Positions 1-9,094 are shown, counted from the stretch's first letter. The stretch is DNA of 64,000 nucleotides from Methylocystis parvus OBBP (GCF_027571405.1 NZ_CP092968.1:3370001-3434000), one strand, 5' to 3'. The notes: a model not told the origin generated them from the sequence alone. A program made the numbers and translations.

Positions 1-860
1 GAAAAAAGCCGTCGCGCATGGCGTGCCGCAGGAAGGATTGCAGCACATGGGCGCCGAGCGCCTTGAGGTCATGGCCTTCCGCCGCCACGCGCTCGAGATC
101 GGAAAGCGGCGCGCCGTCGATCCATTCGAGCGTGAGCACTTCGCGCGCCGTGCGGTCCCAATCGACATGGGGCACGCGAATGTCGGGGTCCTTCTCGACA
201 TTCCCGGCGAATTCGGAAGCGGCGGCGGCTTCGAGACGAAAGTCCGTTTCGAGCTTCACCGTGCGCGCCAGCGTATCGACGACCTCGACCATGCGCAGGC
301 GGCGGCCTTCGGAAGTCCAGCGTTCGGCGAGGCGCGCGACCATATACATGTCGCGCAGATCGCGCGCGAACTGGCCTTCGACGCCGGGGCGCAGCACCTT
401 CACGGCGATTTTGCGCTCCTTGCCGTCATAGCGCGCGGTCGCCATGTGCACTTGCGCCACGGAGGCGGCGGCGACGGGCTCGCCGAAGCTCGTGAAAACC
501 GCGCCGATGGGCTTGCCGAGCGATTTCTCGACGATTTCGACCGCCTTGGCGCGGCCGAAAGGCGCCATGCGGTCCTGCAAAGCGGTCAGCGCGTCGGCGA
601 TCTCGCCGCCCACGACGTCCGGACGCGTCGCGAGGAACTGGCCGAGCTTCACATAGGACGGGCCGATCTGCGACAGCGCGCGCACCAGCGCCGCGCCGGC
701 GTTCTCGCCCTTGCCGATGGCGAAGAGATTGGCGAGCCGCACCAGAGGCGCGACGGCGGGAGGCAGCAGATTGAGATCGAGCGTCGTGAAGACGCCTTCG
801 CGCGCCAGAATGTAACCGGCGCGCGCCAGTCGCAGAAAATTGCCGGTTTGCAGCAGCATT
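1..860 (-). CDS. ubiB: UbiB-family ubiquinone biosynthesis kinase-like protein, 3' end cut by window
   Basis: The minus strand reads open from an ATG at 858-860 to the window edge, giving about 286 N-terminal codons; the C-terminus lies outside. UbiB proteins are atypical ABC1/ADCK protein-kinase-like ATPases needed for ubiquinone synthesis at the membrane. Two family hallmarks are visible: the KxGQ motif (VKLGQFLATRPD) and the alanine-rich nucleotide loop (AAASVAQVH), followed by the kinase lysine region (KIAVKVLRPG). The gene follows ubiE on the same strand with a gap of only 7 bp, so the two are probably cotranscribed, as is common in Alphaproteobacteria. Confidence 0.93.
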
Positions 861-867
861 CGCGGCC

Positions 868-1638
868 TTAATATTTCCAGCCGGAATGGATCGCGACGAC
901 GCCGCCGGTGAGGCGCTCATAGCCCGTGCGGCGGAAGCCCGCCTTCCGGATCATGCGCTCGAATTCGTCGGCGGCCGGGAATTGCCGGATCGACTCGACG
1001 AGATAGCGATAGGGCTCGCCGTCGCCGGCCACGAGCTTGCCGACAGCCGGGATCACGTTGAAGGAATAGGCCTCATAGATCTTGTCGAGGCCCGGCACGT
1101 TCACCTGCGAGAACTCCAGGCACAGGAAGCGGCCGCCCGGCTTCAGGACGCGATGGGCCTCCTCGAGCCCGATCTGAATGCGCGGGACGTTGCGAATGCC
1201 AAAGGCGATCGTATAGGCGTCGAAATGATTGTCCGGAAAGGGCAGGGACTCGGCGTTGGCCTGCACGAATTCGAGCTTCTCGTCGATCCCTTTCTCGCGG
1301 GCGCGGTCGCGGCCGACCTCCAGCATGTCGCCATTGATGTCGAGCACGGTGATTTCGGCGTCGGGGCCGGACGCCTTGGCGATGCGGAAGGCGACGTCGC
1401 CCGTGCCGCCGGCGACGTCGAGATGCTTGAAGCCCTTGCGGTTGCGCGCGTTGACCTTGGCCGCGAAAGTGTCCTTCCAGAGCCGGTGGAGGCCGCCGGA
1501 CATCAGGTCGTTCATCACGTCATAGCGGCGGGCGACCTTATGGAAGACGTCGTCCACGAGATGCTGCTTTTCGGACAGCGGCACCTCTGAATAGCCGAAA
1601 TGGGTCGAGCCCTCTCGGTCGGAATGGGAATCGGTCAT
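868..1638 (-). CDS. ubiE: UbiE, ubiquinone/menaquinone C-methyltransferase
   Basis: A 256-residue class I SAM-dependent methyltransferase, full length for the family. UbiE C-methylates the 2-polyprenyl-6-methoxy-1,4-benzoquinol intermediate of ubiquinone synthesis. The N-terminus has the UbiE signature [17 protein letters not shown]. The SAM-binding motif I is [12 protein letters not shown], followed by the acidic residue of motif II in [11 protein letters not shown] later FAFGIRNV-type segment ([10 protein letters not shown]) is also typical. It is the first gene of a ubiE-ubiB unit. The start at 1638 gives the expected length. Confidence 0.96.
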   Translation of the reverse strand: MTDSHSDREGSTHFGYSEVPLSEKQHLVDDVFHKVARRYDVMNDLMSGGLHRLWKDTFAAKVNARNRKGFKHLDVAGGTGDVAFRIAKASGPDAEITVLDINGDMLEVGRDRAREKGIDEKLEFVQANAESLPFPDNHFDAYTIAFGIRNVPRIQIGLEEAHRVLKPGGRFLCLEFSQVNVPGLDKIYEAYSFNVIPAVGKLVAGDGEPYRYLVESIRQFPAADEFERMIRKAGFRRTGYERLTGGVVAIHSGWKY

Positions 1639-1713
1639 CTATCGCTCGCCTGACGTTTACGGACGGGGGAGGGTATAGCCGCTTGCGGGCGGGATGGCTA
1701 TGGGCGGGCCTTT

Positions 1714-2127
1714 TCAGCGTTCATGGGCCAGCAGGGCGGCGCTGAAGGCAAGAAAATCATCAAGATGCTTTGTGATGACGGCGACGATGATCGGCAGGAG
1801 AAGAGCCTGGTCGTCGTGAACCGCAATGTTTCGAAATCCGACCATTTTTTCCAGCCGCTTGGCGAGGTCCGGCTCGATCCGCCCGGCCGTCGCGAGGAGC
1901 GCGAAGACGTCCCGGGCGCTTTGGGGGACGCCGAGGCGGTCGCGCCGAATGAGATGATGGCCCATGTCGAGCGCCGCCTCGCAGGCGCGCTGGATGTTAA
2001 GGGTCGCCGCGTCCTGGCGGGTGAAATCCGAGGCGAAGCTCTGCGGGTCCTTGGCGTATTCCTCGCGGGCGCGCGCGACGCAACGCTCGATCGACGCCGA
2101 TTTGTTGACGATGACGTCATCGGCCAT
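1714..2127 (-). CDS. hepT: HepT-like HEPN ribonuclease toxin (DUF86), variant active-site motif
   Basis: A 137-residue protein of the HepT/DUF86 HEPN family; HEPN proteins are typically RNases. The start is an ATG at 2125-2127, giving MADDVIVNK. It overlaps the 3' end of the upstream nucleotidyltransferase by 11 bp, so the pair is translationally coupled. The HEPN catalytic Arg and His are present in FRNIAVHDD. In characterised MntA-HepT systems the motif is RX4HXY and the tyrosine is the residue the antitoxin AMPylates; here that position is Asp. The reading in the DNA (GTT CAC GAC GAC) is clear. The family call is secure; whether it is still a regulated toxin is open. Confidence 0.88.
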   Translation of the reverse strand: MADDVIVNKSASIERCVARAREEYAKDPQSFASDFTRQDAATLNIQRACEAALDMGHHLIRRDRLGVPQSARDVFALLATAGRIEPDLAKRLEKMVGFRNIAVHDDQALLLPIIVAVITKHLDDFLAFSAALLAHER

Positions 2128-2518
2128 AGACGCGCCCCTCCCGAAGGATGTCGGCATAGAGGCCGGCGTTGCGCTCGTCGAGCGCCGTCTTCTCGCTGAG
2201 GATGAAAGCTTCGTAGAGGTTGGCGCCTGCGTCCCGCGCCCATAGGCGGCGGCCCCTTGTAACGACCTGATGCTGGAGCACGGTCGAGGCCGTCCGCAGA
2301 TCGACCAGATCGACGTGACGATCGACGACGTTGGCGAGTTCGCAAGCGACGTCCCAGACGAAGACGGGCTCGAGCGGGCCGTCATTCAGGACGGCGAGGT
2401 CCACGTCGCTTTCCGGCCCCGCCTCGCCGCTCGCGACGCTGCCAAAGAGATAGATCGCCATCGCGTCGGGCAGGCGCTTGCGCAAATGGTCTATGAGCGC
2501 CGTTTCGTCGATCTTCAT
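2117..2518 (-). CDS. mntA: MntA-like minimal nucleotidyltransferase antitoxin
   Basis: A 133-residue minimal nucleotidyltransferase. The polymerase-beta fold signature GSX10DXD is intact: GS in [11 protein letters not shown], then SDVDLAV ten residues on. A later acidic strand (HVDLVDL) could supply the third metal ligand. MntA proteins neutralise the partner HEPN toxin by AMPylating it. Here it lies directly upstream of and overlaps hepT, in the usual antitoxin-first order. The pair sits between ubiE and mutM with no other mobile genes, so it looks like a small acquired module. Confidence 0.9.
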   Translation of the reverse strand: MKIDETALIDHLRKRLPDAMAIYLFGSVASGEAGPESDVDLAVLNDGPLEPVFVWDVACELANVVDRHVDLVDLRTASTVLQHQVVTRGRRLWARDAGANLYEAFILSEKTALDERNAGLYADILREGRVYGR

Positions 2519-2592
2519 GCGCCTCTCGCGATTTGCTATGGCGTCTTATAGCGCGGCGCGCGGCGCCCGCGAAGCGCGGCCCCGGAGCGAGA

Positions 2593-3462
2593 ATGCCCGA
2601 ACTTCCCGAAGTCGAAACCGTCCGGCGCGGCCTTGCGCCCGTGCTGGCGGGCGGGCGCATCGTGCGGGTCGAGCAAAGGCGGGGCGATCTGCGCTTTCCC
2701 TTTCCGCCGGACTTCGCCGCGCGTCTGGCCGGGCGGCGCATTCTCGATCTGCGGCGGAGGGCGAAATATCTGCTGGCGGATCTCGACGGCTCTGAGACCC
2801 TCGTCATGCATCTCGGCATGTCGGGCTCCTTCCGCATCGATGGCGACGTTCAGGGCTTCTTTCATCATCCGCGCGACAAGAGCGCGGCGCACGACCATGT
2901 CGTCTTCCACATGGAGAGCGGCGCCCGCGTCACTTATAACGATCCCCGCCGTTTCGGCTTCATGCTGCTCGTCCCGACGAAAGAGCTTAACGCGCACAAG
3001 CTCTTCAAGGGCCTCGGCGTCGAGCCTTTGGGCGAGGCCCTCGACTCCGCCTTCCTCGCGCGCGCCTTCAAGGGCCGGGCCGCGCCCGCCAAGGCGCTGC
3101 TGCTCGACCAGCGGCTCATTGCGGGGCTGGGCAATATTTATGTCTGCGAGGCGCTGCATCGCTGCGGGATTTCGCCACTCAAGGCGGGCGGAAAGCTCGT
3201 GACTGTCGCCGGCAAGCCCTCCGCCGCTTTGGCGCGGCTGCCGGAGGCGATCAAGAAAGTGCTGGAGGAGGCGCTCGCCGCCGGCGGCTCGTCGCTGCGC
3301 GACCATCGGCAGGCGGATGGGTCGCTCGGTTATTTCCAGCATTCCTTCCGCGTCTATGACCGCGAGGGTGCGGCCTGCCCGACGCCGGGCTGCAAGGGGA
3401 CGGTCGCGCGGGTGGCGCAGTCGGGACGGTCGACCTTCTTTTGCCCTGAGTGCCAGAAGTGA
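2593..3462 (+). CDS. mutM: MutM/Fpg formamidopyrimidine-DNA glycosylase
   Basis: A 289-residue bifunctional DNA glycosylase/AP lyase that removes 8-oxoguanine. The start is fixed by the invariant N-terminus [14 protein letters not shown], whose Pro2 (after Met removal) and Glu3 are catalytic; the frame is open further upstream but that part is not family sequence. Lys58 (RRRAKYLL) matches the conserved catalytic-site lysine. A helix-two-turn-helix segment ([13 protein letters not shown]) precedes a C-terminal zinc finger with CPTPGC and FFCPEC. It is divergent from mntA with a 74-bp gap. Confidence 0.96.
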   Translation: MPELPEVETVRRGLAPVLAGGRIVRVEQRRGDLRFPFPPDFAARLAGRRILDLRRRAKYLLADLDGSETLVMHLGMSGSFRIDGDVQGFFHHPRDKSAAHDHVVFHMESGARVTYNDPRRFGFMLLVPTKELNAHKLFKGLGVEPLGEALDSAFLARAFKGRAAPAKALLLDQRLIAGLGNIYVCEALHRCGISPLKAGGKLVTVAGKPSAALARLPEAIKKVLEEALAAGGSSLRDHRQADGSLGYFQHSFRVYDREGAACPTPGCKGTVARVAQSGRSTFFCPECQK

Positions 3463-3483
3463 TTTGCGGAACTTTTCTCTCCT

Positions 3484-3600
3484 TCATCCTGAGGAGGCCT
3501 CGTAGAGGCCGTCTCGAAGGACGAAAGAGAGAAAAGCGCTCTCTTGCGGCCTTCCTCGTCCTTCGAGACGCCGCAGGCGGCGGCTCCTCAGGATGAGGAA
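3484..3600. repeat. Long imperfect palindromic intergenic repeat
   Basis: Between mutM and the ABC operon, TCATCCTGAGGAG (from 3484) is repeated as its reverse complement ending near 3596. Internal arms GTCTCGAAGGACGA (3511-3524) and TCGTCCTTCGAGAC (3556-3569) also pair. The element would fold into a long hairpin. It resembles the REP-like palindromes scattered through alphaproteobacterial genomes. It could also act as a transcription barrier between mutM and the next operon. Confidence 0.8.
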
Positions 3601-3662
3601 GGCCTCGCCAATGGGAGGCGCTGACCCTTGCCGGGACAGTGGGGAAACGCCATAAACACCGC

Positions 3663-4418
3663 ATGTCCCCTTCCTCGCCCGAGCCGGCGCTCTCGGTTCA
3701 CGGCCTCTCCAAGACCTATGGCGAGCGCAGCGTCGTCGGGCCGCTCGACTTCGCCCTTGCGCCCGGCACGGTCACGGGGCTGCTCGGCGGTAACGGCGCC
3801 GGCAAGACGACGACGATCGGCATGGTCATGGGGCTGATCGAGCCGACGGAGGGCTCGATCCGGGTCTTCGGCCGCGATCTCCTGCGCGACCGCTACGCCG
3901 TGCTCCACCGCATGAATTTCGAAAGCCCCTATGTCGATCTGCCGCACCGTCTCACCGTGCGGCAGAATCTGCGCGTCTTCGGCATGCTCTACGACGTCTC
4001 CGACATCGACGCGAAGATCGAGGAGCTGTCGCAGTCTCTCGCGCTCGGCGAATTCATCGACCGCCAGACCGGCCGGCTTTCGGCCGGACAGAAGACGCGC
4101 GTCGCCATCGCCAAGGCGCTGATCAACGATCCGCAGCTCTTATTGCTGGACGAGCCCACAGCCTCGCTCGATCCCGACACGGCGGACTGGGTGCGCGCGC
4201 GGCTCGAGGCGCACCGCGCCACGCATAATTGCGCGATCCTCCTCGCTTCCCACAATATGGGCGAAGTCGAGCGCCTGTGCGACCGCGTGCTGATGCTGAA
4301 GGAGGGCGTCGTCGCCGACGACGACTCTCCCGCCGATCTGCTGGCGCGCTACGGCCGCGCCAATCTGGAGGAGGTGTTTCTCGACGTCGCCCGCGGGCGT
4401 GCGGGAGCGGCGTCGTGA
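3663..4418 (+). CDS. ABC-2 type exporter, ATP-binding subunit
   Basis: A 251-residue ABC ATPase if it starts at ATG 3663; a GTG at 3639 is in frame but would add a basic, unconserved extension. It has Walker A GGNGAGKTT, a signature variant LSAGQKTRVAIAKAL, Walker B LLLLDEPTA and the switch histidine in LLASHNMGE. It partners the permease that follows, overlapping it by GTGA (4415-4418). The family (CcmA/NodI/DrrA-like) drives export of lipids, polysaccharides or drugs; the substrate cannot be read from sequence. Confidence 0.92.
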   Translation: MSPSSPEPALSVHGLSKTYGERSVVGPLDFALAPGTVTGLLGGNGAGKTTTIGMVMGLIEPTEGSIRVFGRDLLRDRYAVLHRMNFESPYVDLPHRLTVRQNLRVFGMLYDVSDIDAKIEELSQSLALGEFIDRQTGRLSAGQKTRVAIAKALINDPQLLLLDEPTASLDPDTADWVRARLEAHRATHNCAILLASHNMGEVERLCDRVLMLKEGVVADDDSPADLLARYGRANLEEVFLDVARGRAGAAS

Positions 4419-5230
4419 GCGGCTTCTCCTTCAGGCGCGTCGCCGCCATGCTTCTGCGCTACAGCTATCTGCTGCGCGCGACGTATACCCGCATTCTCGA
4501 CATCATCTATTGGCCGCTCGTGCAGATGCTCACCTGGGGCTTTCTGCAGACCTATCTCGTGCAGGCGGGCGCGCTGCAGGCGCCGGGCGGCGCGGGGCAG
4601 GCGGCGGGCACGCTCATCGGCGCGATCCTCTTATGGGACATTCTGCTGCGCGGCCAGCAGGGCTTCTCCTTCTCCTTCATCGAGGAGATGTGGTCGCGCA
4701 ATCTGCCGAACATTCTCATGAGTCCGCTGCGGCCGGCGGAGTTCGTCGTTTCGCTCATCCTGATGAGCCTGATCCGCCTGGCCCTCGGCGTTCTGCCGGT
4801 GACGCTTTTCGCCATCCTCTTCTTCGGCTTCAATCTCTGGGCGCTCGGCGTCGCCTTCGGCGCTTTCTTCGCCGTGCTGATGTTCTTCGCCTGGAGCATC
4901 GGGCTCTTTGTCTCCGGGCTGCTGCTGCGGCTGGGGCTGGGCGCCGAAAATCTCGTCTGGTCGATCATGTTCGTCGTGCAGCCGCTCGGCGCGGTCTATT
5001 ACCCGGTCTCGACCCTGCCGCATTGGCTTCAGCCCATCTCCTGGTCGCTGCCTCCGACCTATGTGTTCGAAGGGCTGCGCGCCGCGCTGATCGATCACGT
5101 CATTCGCTGGGACCTGCTGGCGCAGGGCTTCGCCATCGACGTCTTTCTCTTCGCCGCCGCCTGCGTCGCATTCGGACAATTGCTGCAAAGCGCGCGGCGC
5201 GCCGGCACGCTGTTGCAGACGGGCGAGTGA
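4415..5230 (+). CDS. ABC-2 type exporter, permease subunit
   Basis: A 271-residue membrane protein of the ABC2 permease family, with about six hydrophobic segments. It begins at a GTG overlapping the ATPase stop; ATG 4448 is a possible alternative. A NodJ-type C-terminal pattern is visible (YYPVSTLPHWLQPISWSLP, then YVFEGLRA). It forms a two-gene transporter with the preceding ATPase. Its own stop overlaps the tlyA start by one base, so the RNA methyltransferase genes downstream are probably in the same transcript. Confidence 0.92.
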   Translation: MSGFSFRRVAAMLLRYSYLLRATYTRILDIIYWPLVQMLTWGFLQTYLVQAGALQAPGGAGQAAGTLIGAILLWDILLRGQQGFSFSFIEEMWSRNLPNILMSPLRPAEFVVSLILMSLIRLALGVLPVTLFAILFFGFNLWALGVAFGAFFAVLMFFAWSIGLFVSGLLLRLGLGAENLVWSIMFVVQPLGAVYYPVSTLPHWLQPISWSLPPTYVFEGLRAALIDHVIRWDLLAQGFAIDVFLFAAACVAFGQLLQSARRAGTLLQTGE

Positions 5231-5958
5231 TGGCGGGCAAGCGCGCCGACGCGGCGCTGTGCGAATGGGGCTTTTTCGAGAGCCGCGCCAAGGCGCGCGA
5301 GGCGATCGAAGCGGGCCTCGTGACGGTCGACGGGCGCGTCGTGACGAAGCCTTCGACTCCGATCGCCGAAGGCGCGCAGATCGTCGCTTGCGCGCCTTAC
5401 CCCTGGGTGTCGCGCGGCGGCGTCAAGCTCGCGCACGCCTTGGATGCGTTTGGCGTCGATCCGGCCGATCGCTTCTGTCTCGATATCGGCTCCTCCACGG
5501 GCGGCTTCACTGACGTGCTGCTCTCGCGCGGCGCGCGTCATGTCGTTGCGGTCGATGTGGGCCATGATCAATTGCACGAGAAATTGCGCGGCGACGCGCG
5601 GGTGACGTCGATGGAGGGACAGGACGCCCGCACATTGACGCGAGCGCAGCTCGCCGAAGCGCCGGCGCTGATCGTGATGGACGCAAGCTTCATCTCGCTT
5701 TCGGCGCTGCTGCCGAACGTCGTCGCGCTCGCCGGACCGCAAGCCGAAATCGTCGCGCTCATCAAGCCGCAATTCGAAGCGGGCCGCGGGGCGGCGAAGA
5801 AAGGCGTCGTGCGCGACGAAAGGATTCACGCCGGCGCCTGCGACAAGGCGCGCCGCGACCTCGAAGCGCTCGGCTGGCGCGTAAAGGGCGTCGTCGCCTC
5901 GCCCATCGAAGGCGGCGACGGCAATCGTGAATTCCTCATCCATGCGGCGCGGCCATGA
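5230..5958 (+). CDS. tlyA: TlyA-family rRNA 2'-O-methyltransferase
   Basis: A 242-residue protein with an N-terminal S4 RNA-binding domain (about residues 3-60; RADAALCEWGFFESRAKAR) and a FtsJ-like SAM methyltransferase domain (LDIGSSTGGFTDVLL for motif I). TlyA proteins methylate ribose 2'-OH groups in 16S/23S rRNA. The methyltransferase core keeps the lysines expected of FtsJ enzymes (RGGVKLAHAL; ALIKPQFEAG). The ATG at 5230 overlaps the permease stop (TGATG), and the gene's own stop overlaps the next start, so it is one link in a coupled operon. Confidence 0.93.
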   Translation: MAGKRADAALCEWGFFESRAKAREAIEAGLVTVDGRVVTKPSTPIAEGAQIVACAPYPWVSRGGVKLAHALDAFGVDPADRFCLDIGSSTGGFTDVLLSRGARHVVAVDVGHDQLHEKLRGDARVTSMEGQDARTLTRAQLAEAPALIVMDASFISLSALLPNVVALAGPQAEIVALIKPQFEAGRGAAKKGVVRDERIHAGACDKARRDLEALGWRVKGVVASPIEGGDGNREFLIHAARP

Positions 5959-7217
5959 AGCGATTGACCATTGAACGCCTGGGCGCGCGCGGCGAGGGCG
6001 TTGCGCGAGACGGCGACAGACGCGTCTTCATTCCCTATGCGCTGCCGGGCGAGACGGTGACGGCGGAGGTCGCGGGCGATCAGGCGCGGCTCATCGAGAT
6101 CGTCGAGCGCTCGCCCGAGCGGGTCGCCCCGATCTGCCCGCATTACGCCCATTGCGGCGGCTGCGCCGTGCAGGCGCTCGCGCCGCCCGCCTACGCCGAA
6201 TGGAAGCGCGGCCTTGTCGTCGCCGCCTTGCGGAACGCGGGCCTCGCCATCGAGGTCGCGCCGCTCGTCGACGCGCATGGGGCCGGGCGCCGGCGCGTCA
6301 CTTTCCATGCGCGCATGGACAGGGGACAGGCGCGCGTCGGCTTCATGGCGGCGCGCTCGCACGAGATCGTCGAGATCGAAGCGTGTCCCTTGCTCGCGCC
6401 CGAACTGGCGGGGGCCTTGCCGGCCGCGCGCGCCGTCGCGCAAATTCTTGCGGGGCGCGGCAAGCCCCTCGATCTCTCTTTCACCGCGACCCTCGACGGG
6501 CTGGATGTCGATCTGCGCGGGCCGGGGCCGCTGGAAGCGCACGAGACGGGCGCCCTGATCAAGGCGGCCGAGGCGCATGACCTCGCGCGGCTCTCCAATC
6601 ACGGGCGTCTCGTGACGCTGCGCCGCGCGCCCTTCGTGGAGATCGGCCCGGCGCGCGTTCCGCTGCCGCCCGGCGGATTTCTTCAGGCGACCGAAGCGGG
6701 CGAGGCGGCGATCGCCGAGCGCGTGCTGGAGGCGGCGAAGGACGCGCGGCGCGTCGCCGATCTTTTCTGCGGCGCGGGCGCCTTCGCGCTGCGTCTCGCC
6801 GAGCGCGCGCGTGTGTCGGCCTTTGATTCCGCTTCGGAAGCGGTGGAGGCGATGCTCGCCGGCGCGCGCAACGCCTCCGGGCTCAAACCGCTCGACGGCG
6901 AGGCGCGCGATCTCTTCTCCCGTCCGCTTTCGGCGGCGGAGCTCAATCCTTTCGACGCGGTGGTTTTCGACCCGCCGCGCGCGGGCGCCATGGCTCAAGC
7001 GAAGGAAATCGCTCAGTCGACGGTCAGGACCGCGATCGCGGTATCTTGCAGTGCACAAAGTTTCGCGCGGGACGCCGCATTTTTACTCACTGGCGGGTTT
7101 AAGACGTCCCGCGTCGTCCCCGTCGACCAGTTCCGTCACTCGCCCCATGTGGAAATTGTCGCGGTTTTTTCTCGCGGAGATGGGCGTAAACGGCCAAAAC
7201 GGGGTCTTCTAGGGTGA
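5955..7217 (+). CDS. TrmA/RlmD-type RNA uracil-5 methyltransferase
   Basis: A 420-residue class I SAM RNA methyltransferase of the TrmA/RlmC/RlmD group. It has an N-terminal TRAM-like segment (about 1-55), an iron-sulphur cysteine cluster beginning around residue 61 (CPHYAHCGGC) with a further Cys near residue 142 (IEACPLL), SAM motif I DLFCGAGAFALRLAE, the DPPRAG motif, and the nucleophilic cysteine in VSCSAQSFARD. The start overlaps the tlyA stop (ATGA). Which uracil it modifies (tRNA U54 or a 23S site) cannot be decided by reading alone. Confidence 0.9.
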   Translation: MKRLTIERLGARGEGVARDGDRRVFIPYALPGETVTAEVAGDQARLIEIVERSPERVAPICPHYAHCGGCAVQALAPPAYAEWKRGLVVAALRNAGLAIEVAPLVDAHGAGRRRVTFHARMDRGQARVGFMAARSHEIVEIEACPLLAPELAGALPAARAVAQILAGRGKPLDLSFTATLDGLDVDLRGPGPLEAHETGALIKAAEAHDLARLSNHGRLVTLRRAPFVEIGPARVPLPPGGFLQATEAGEAAIAERVLEAAKDARRVADLFCGAGAFALRLAERARVSAFDSASEAVEAMLAGARNASGLKPLDGEARDLFSRPLSAAELNPFDAVVFDPPRAGAMAQAKEIAQSTVRTAIAVSCSAQSFARDAAFLLTGGFKTSRVVPVDQFRHSPHVEIVAVFSRGDGRKRPKRGLLG

Positions 7218-7397
7218 ATCCCTTAATTTTTAGGTAACGTTCCTGTGACGAGAATGTCTCAATGGAGGGGAAACGGTTTGATTTGACAGGACCAAACAGC
7301 AAAGCCGGTTGCCGAACAAAAAAATCAGGCATAGGATTTGCTCGATGGTCCGGTGTAGGCGGAAATCAATGATTTCCGAAACTGGAAGGAGATGGTC

Positions 7398-7526
7398 ATG
7401 ATGAATGCGCTGATCGCCGCAGCATTGTGCAGTGTCGTCCTCGCAAGCGCGCCTTCTGCCGCGCGCGCTTACGTCTACGCCCGCAGGAAGGACGCCCGCG
7501 CCCACCGCCGCCGCAGCGGCTACTGA
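7398..7526 (+). CDS. Small secreted basic peptide (42 aa)
   Basis: An ATG at 7398 follows a good Shine-Dalgarno (GGAAGGA, 7384-7390); in-frame ATGs also occur at 7392 and 7401. The peptide has a hydrophobic N-terminal segment (NALIAAALCSVVLASAPS) ending in SAARA, which fits a signal-peptidase I site. The mature part would be about 18 residues, rich in Arg, His and Tyr (YVYARRKDARAHRRRSGY). I do not recognise a family. The frame stays open from its TGA (7524) into the following FAD oxidase gene, so the two genes share a frame and may be coupled. Confidence 0.6.
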   Translation: MMNALIAAALCSVVLASAPSAARAYVYARRKDARAHRRRSGY

Positions 7527-7631
7527 GGCCAGAGGGCTTATCGAAAGAGGGCGCTTTCTCTGTCTCAGAGCGCTTGGCTTGACGCGCCCGATCTCTGCGA
7601 TCGCCTGAAGGCGATCGTCGGACCTTCCGCC

Positions 7632-8987
7632 GTGATGACCGACGCGGCGGCCATGGACGCGTATCTGTCCGAACCGCGCGACCTTTATCGCGGCCGCGCA
7701 ATGTGCGTCGTCAGACCCAAAGGCGCGCGCGAAGTCGCCAGCGTCCTGGCGTTCTGCAGCGAACGCTCGATCCCGGTCGTCCCGCAAGGCGGCAATACCG
7801 GCCTCGTCGGCGGGCAGACGCCCGATTCGAGCGGCCGCCAGATCGTCCTTTCCCTGCAGCGATTGGATCGCGTTCGCGAGGTCGATCCGTCCTCCGACGC
7901 GATGACTCTGGAGGCGGGCGTGACGCTCCTCCGGGCGCAGGAGATCGCGCAATCGGTCGACCGTTATTTCCCGCTGTCGCTCGCATCCGAAGGCAGTTGC
8001 ACCATTGGCGGCAATCTCGCGACCAATGCCGGCGGCGTGCACGTTCTCGCCTATGGGGCGGCGCGCGATCTGGCGCTGGGCGTGGAAGTCGCGCTGGCCG
8101 ACGGCCGGCTCCTCTCGACGCTCGGCAAGTTGCGCAAGGACAATACGGGCTACAATCTCACCCAGCTTTTCGTCGGTTCGGAGGGAACGCTCGGAATCAT
8201 CACCGCCGCGACATTGAAGCTTTTTCCGCGGCCGCGTTCGCGCGCCGTGGCGTTGCTCGGTCTGCGCGATCCCGCGCAGGCCCTGGCGCTGCTCAATTTC
8301 GTAAAGGACCATGCGGGGCCGGGGCTTCAGGCCTTCGAGCTCATGCCGCGCATCGGGCTCGAACTCGTGCTGCGTCATATCCCCGGCGCGCGCGATCCAC
8401 TCGGCGCGGTTCATCCCTGGTATGCGCTTGTCGAAATCGCCGGCTTTGCGGAAGGAGAGGCTGAACGCGTCGCGAGCGCGACGCTTTCGCAGGCGATCGA
8501 CGGCGGCTTCGCGCGCGACGCCGCCATGGCCCATTCGCTGGATCAGGCCGAGAGCCTCTGGCGTCTGCGCGAAAATCTGTCGGAGGCGCAAAAGCGCGAA
8601 GGCGGCTCGATCAAACACGACATTTCCGTGCCGATCGAACGTATTCCGGCCTTCATCGCCGAGGCGGGCGCGCGGATCGCGGCGCGTTTTCCCAATGCGC
8701 GGCCCGTGCCTTTCGGCCATATGGGCGACGGCAATCTGCACTACAACGTCTCGCAGCCCATCGGTGGAGACAAGACGGCCTTCCTCGCGCGCTGGGACGA
8801 GATGAACGAAATCGTTCACGGGCTCGTGCATGACTATGGCGGTTCAATTTCGGCGGAGCATGGCGTCGGCCAGTTGAAGCGCGATCTCCTTCCTCGCGTG
8901 AAGGATCAAACCGCGCTCGACGTGATGCGCGCCTTGAAGACGACGCTCGACCCGAAGGGCGTGCTCAATCCCGGCAAGCTGCTATAG
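7632..8987 (+). CDS. FAD-linked oxidase / D-2-hydroxyacid dehydrogenase (GlcD-like)
   Basis: A 451-residue flavoprotein from GTG 7632. The PCMH-type FAD-binding domain is clear (VVPQGGNTGLVGGQTP; ASEGSCTIGGNLATNAGG; FVGSEGTLGIIT), followed by the vanillyl-alcohol-oxidase-type C-terminal domain (HMGDGNLHYNV; SAEHGVGQLKR). Such enzymes oxidise D-lactate, D-glycolate or D-2-hydroxyglutarate and pass electrons to quinone or a partner. The sequence just upstream, in frame, reads like the family's N-terminal helix (LCDRLKAIVGPSAV), but no ATG, GTG or TTG lies there; a CTG at 7560 with AAGAGG upstream is the only candidate. The true start is therefore uncertain. Confidence 0.9.
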   Translation: MMTDAAAMDAYLSEPRDLYRGRAMCVVRPKGAREVASVLAFCSERSIPVVPQGGNTGLVGGQTPDSSGRQIVLSLQRLDRVREVDPSSDAMTLEAGVTLLRAQEIAQSVDRYFPLSLASEGSCTIGGNLATNAGGVHVLAYGAARDLALGVEVALADGRLLSTLGKLRKDNTGYNLTQLFVGSEGTLGIITAATLKLFPRPRSRAVALLGLRDPAQALALLNFVKDHAGPGLQAFELMPRIGLELVLRHIPGARDPLGAVHPWYALVEIAGFAEGEAERVASATLSQAIDGGFARDAAMAHSLDQAESLWRLRENLSEAQKREGGSIKHDISVPIERIPAFIAEAGARIAARFPNARPVPFGHMGDGNLHYNVSQPIGGDKTAFLARWDEMNEIVHGLVHDYGGSISAEHGVGQLKRDLLPRVKDQTALDVMRALKTTLDPKGVLNPGKLL

Positions 8988-9094
8988 CTCGCTTATCGTG
9001 CGTGCGCGCACAGTCGAGCGGGGCGCTGACGTTCATCCTGCGCATAAGCCGGGTAAGCCGCCCGTTTCGTCGGTCCTTTGCAATAGGTGTGGCG

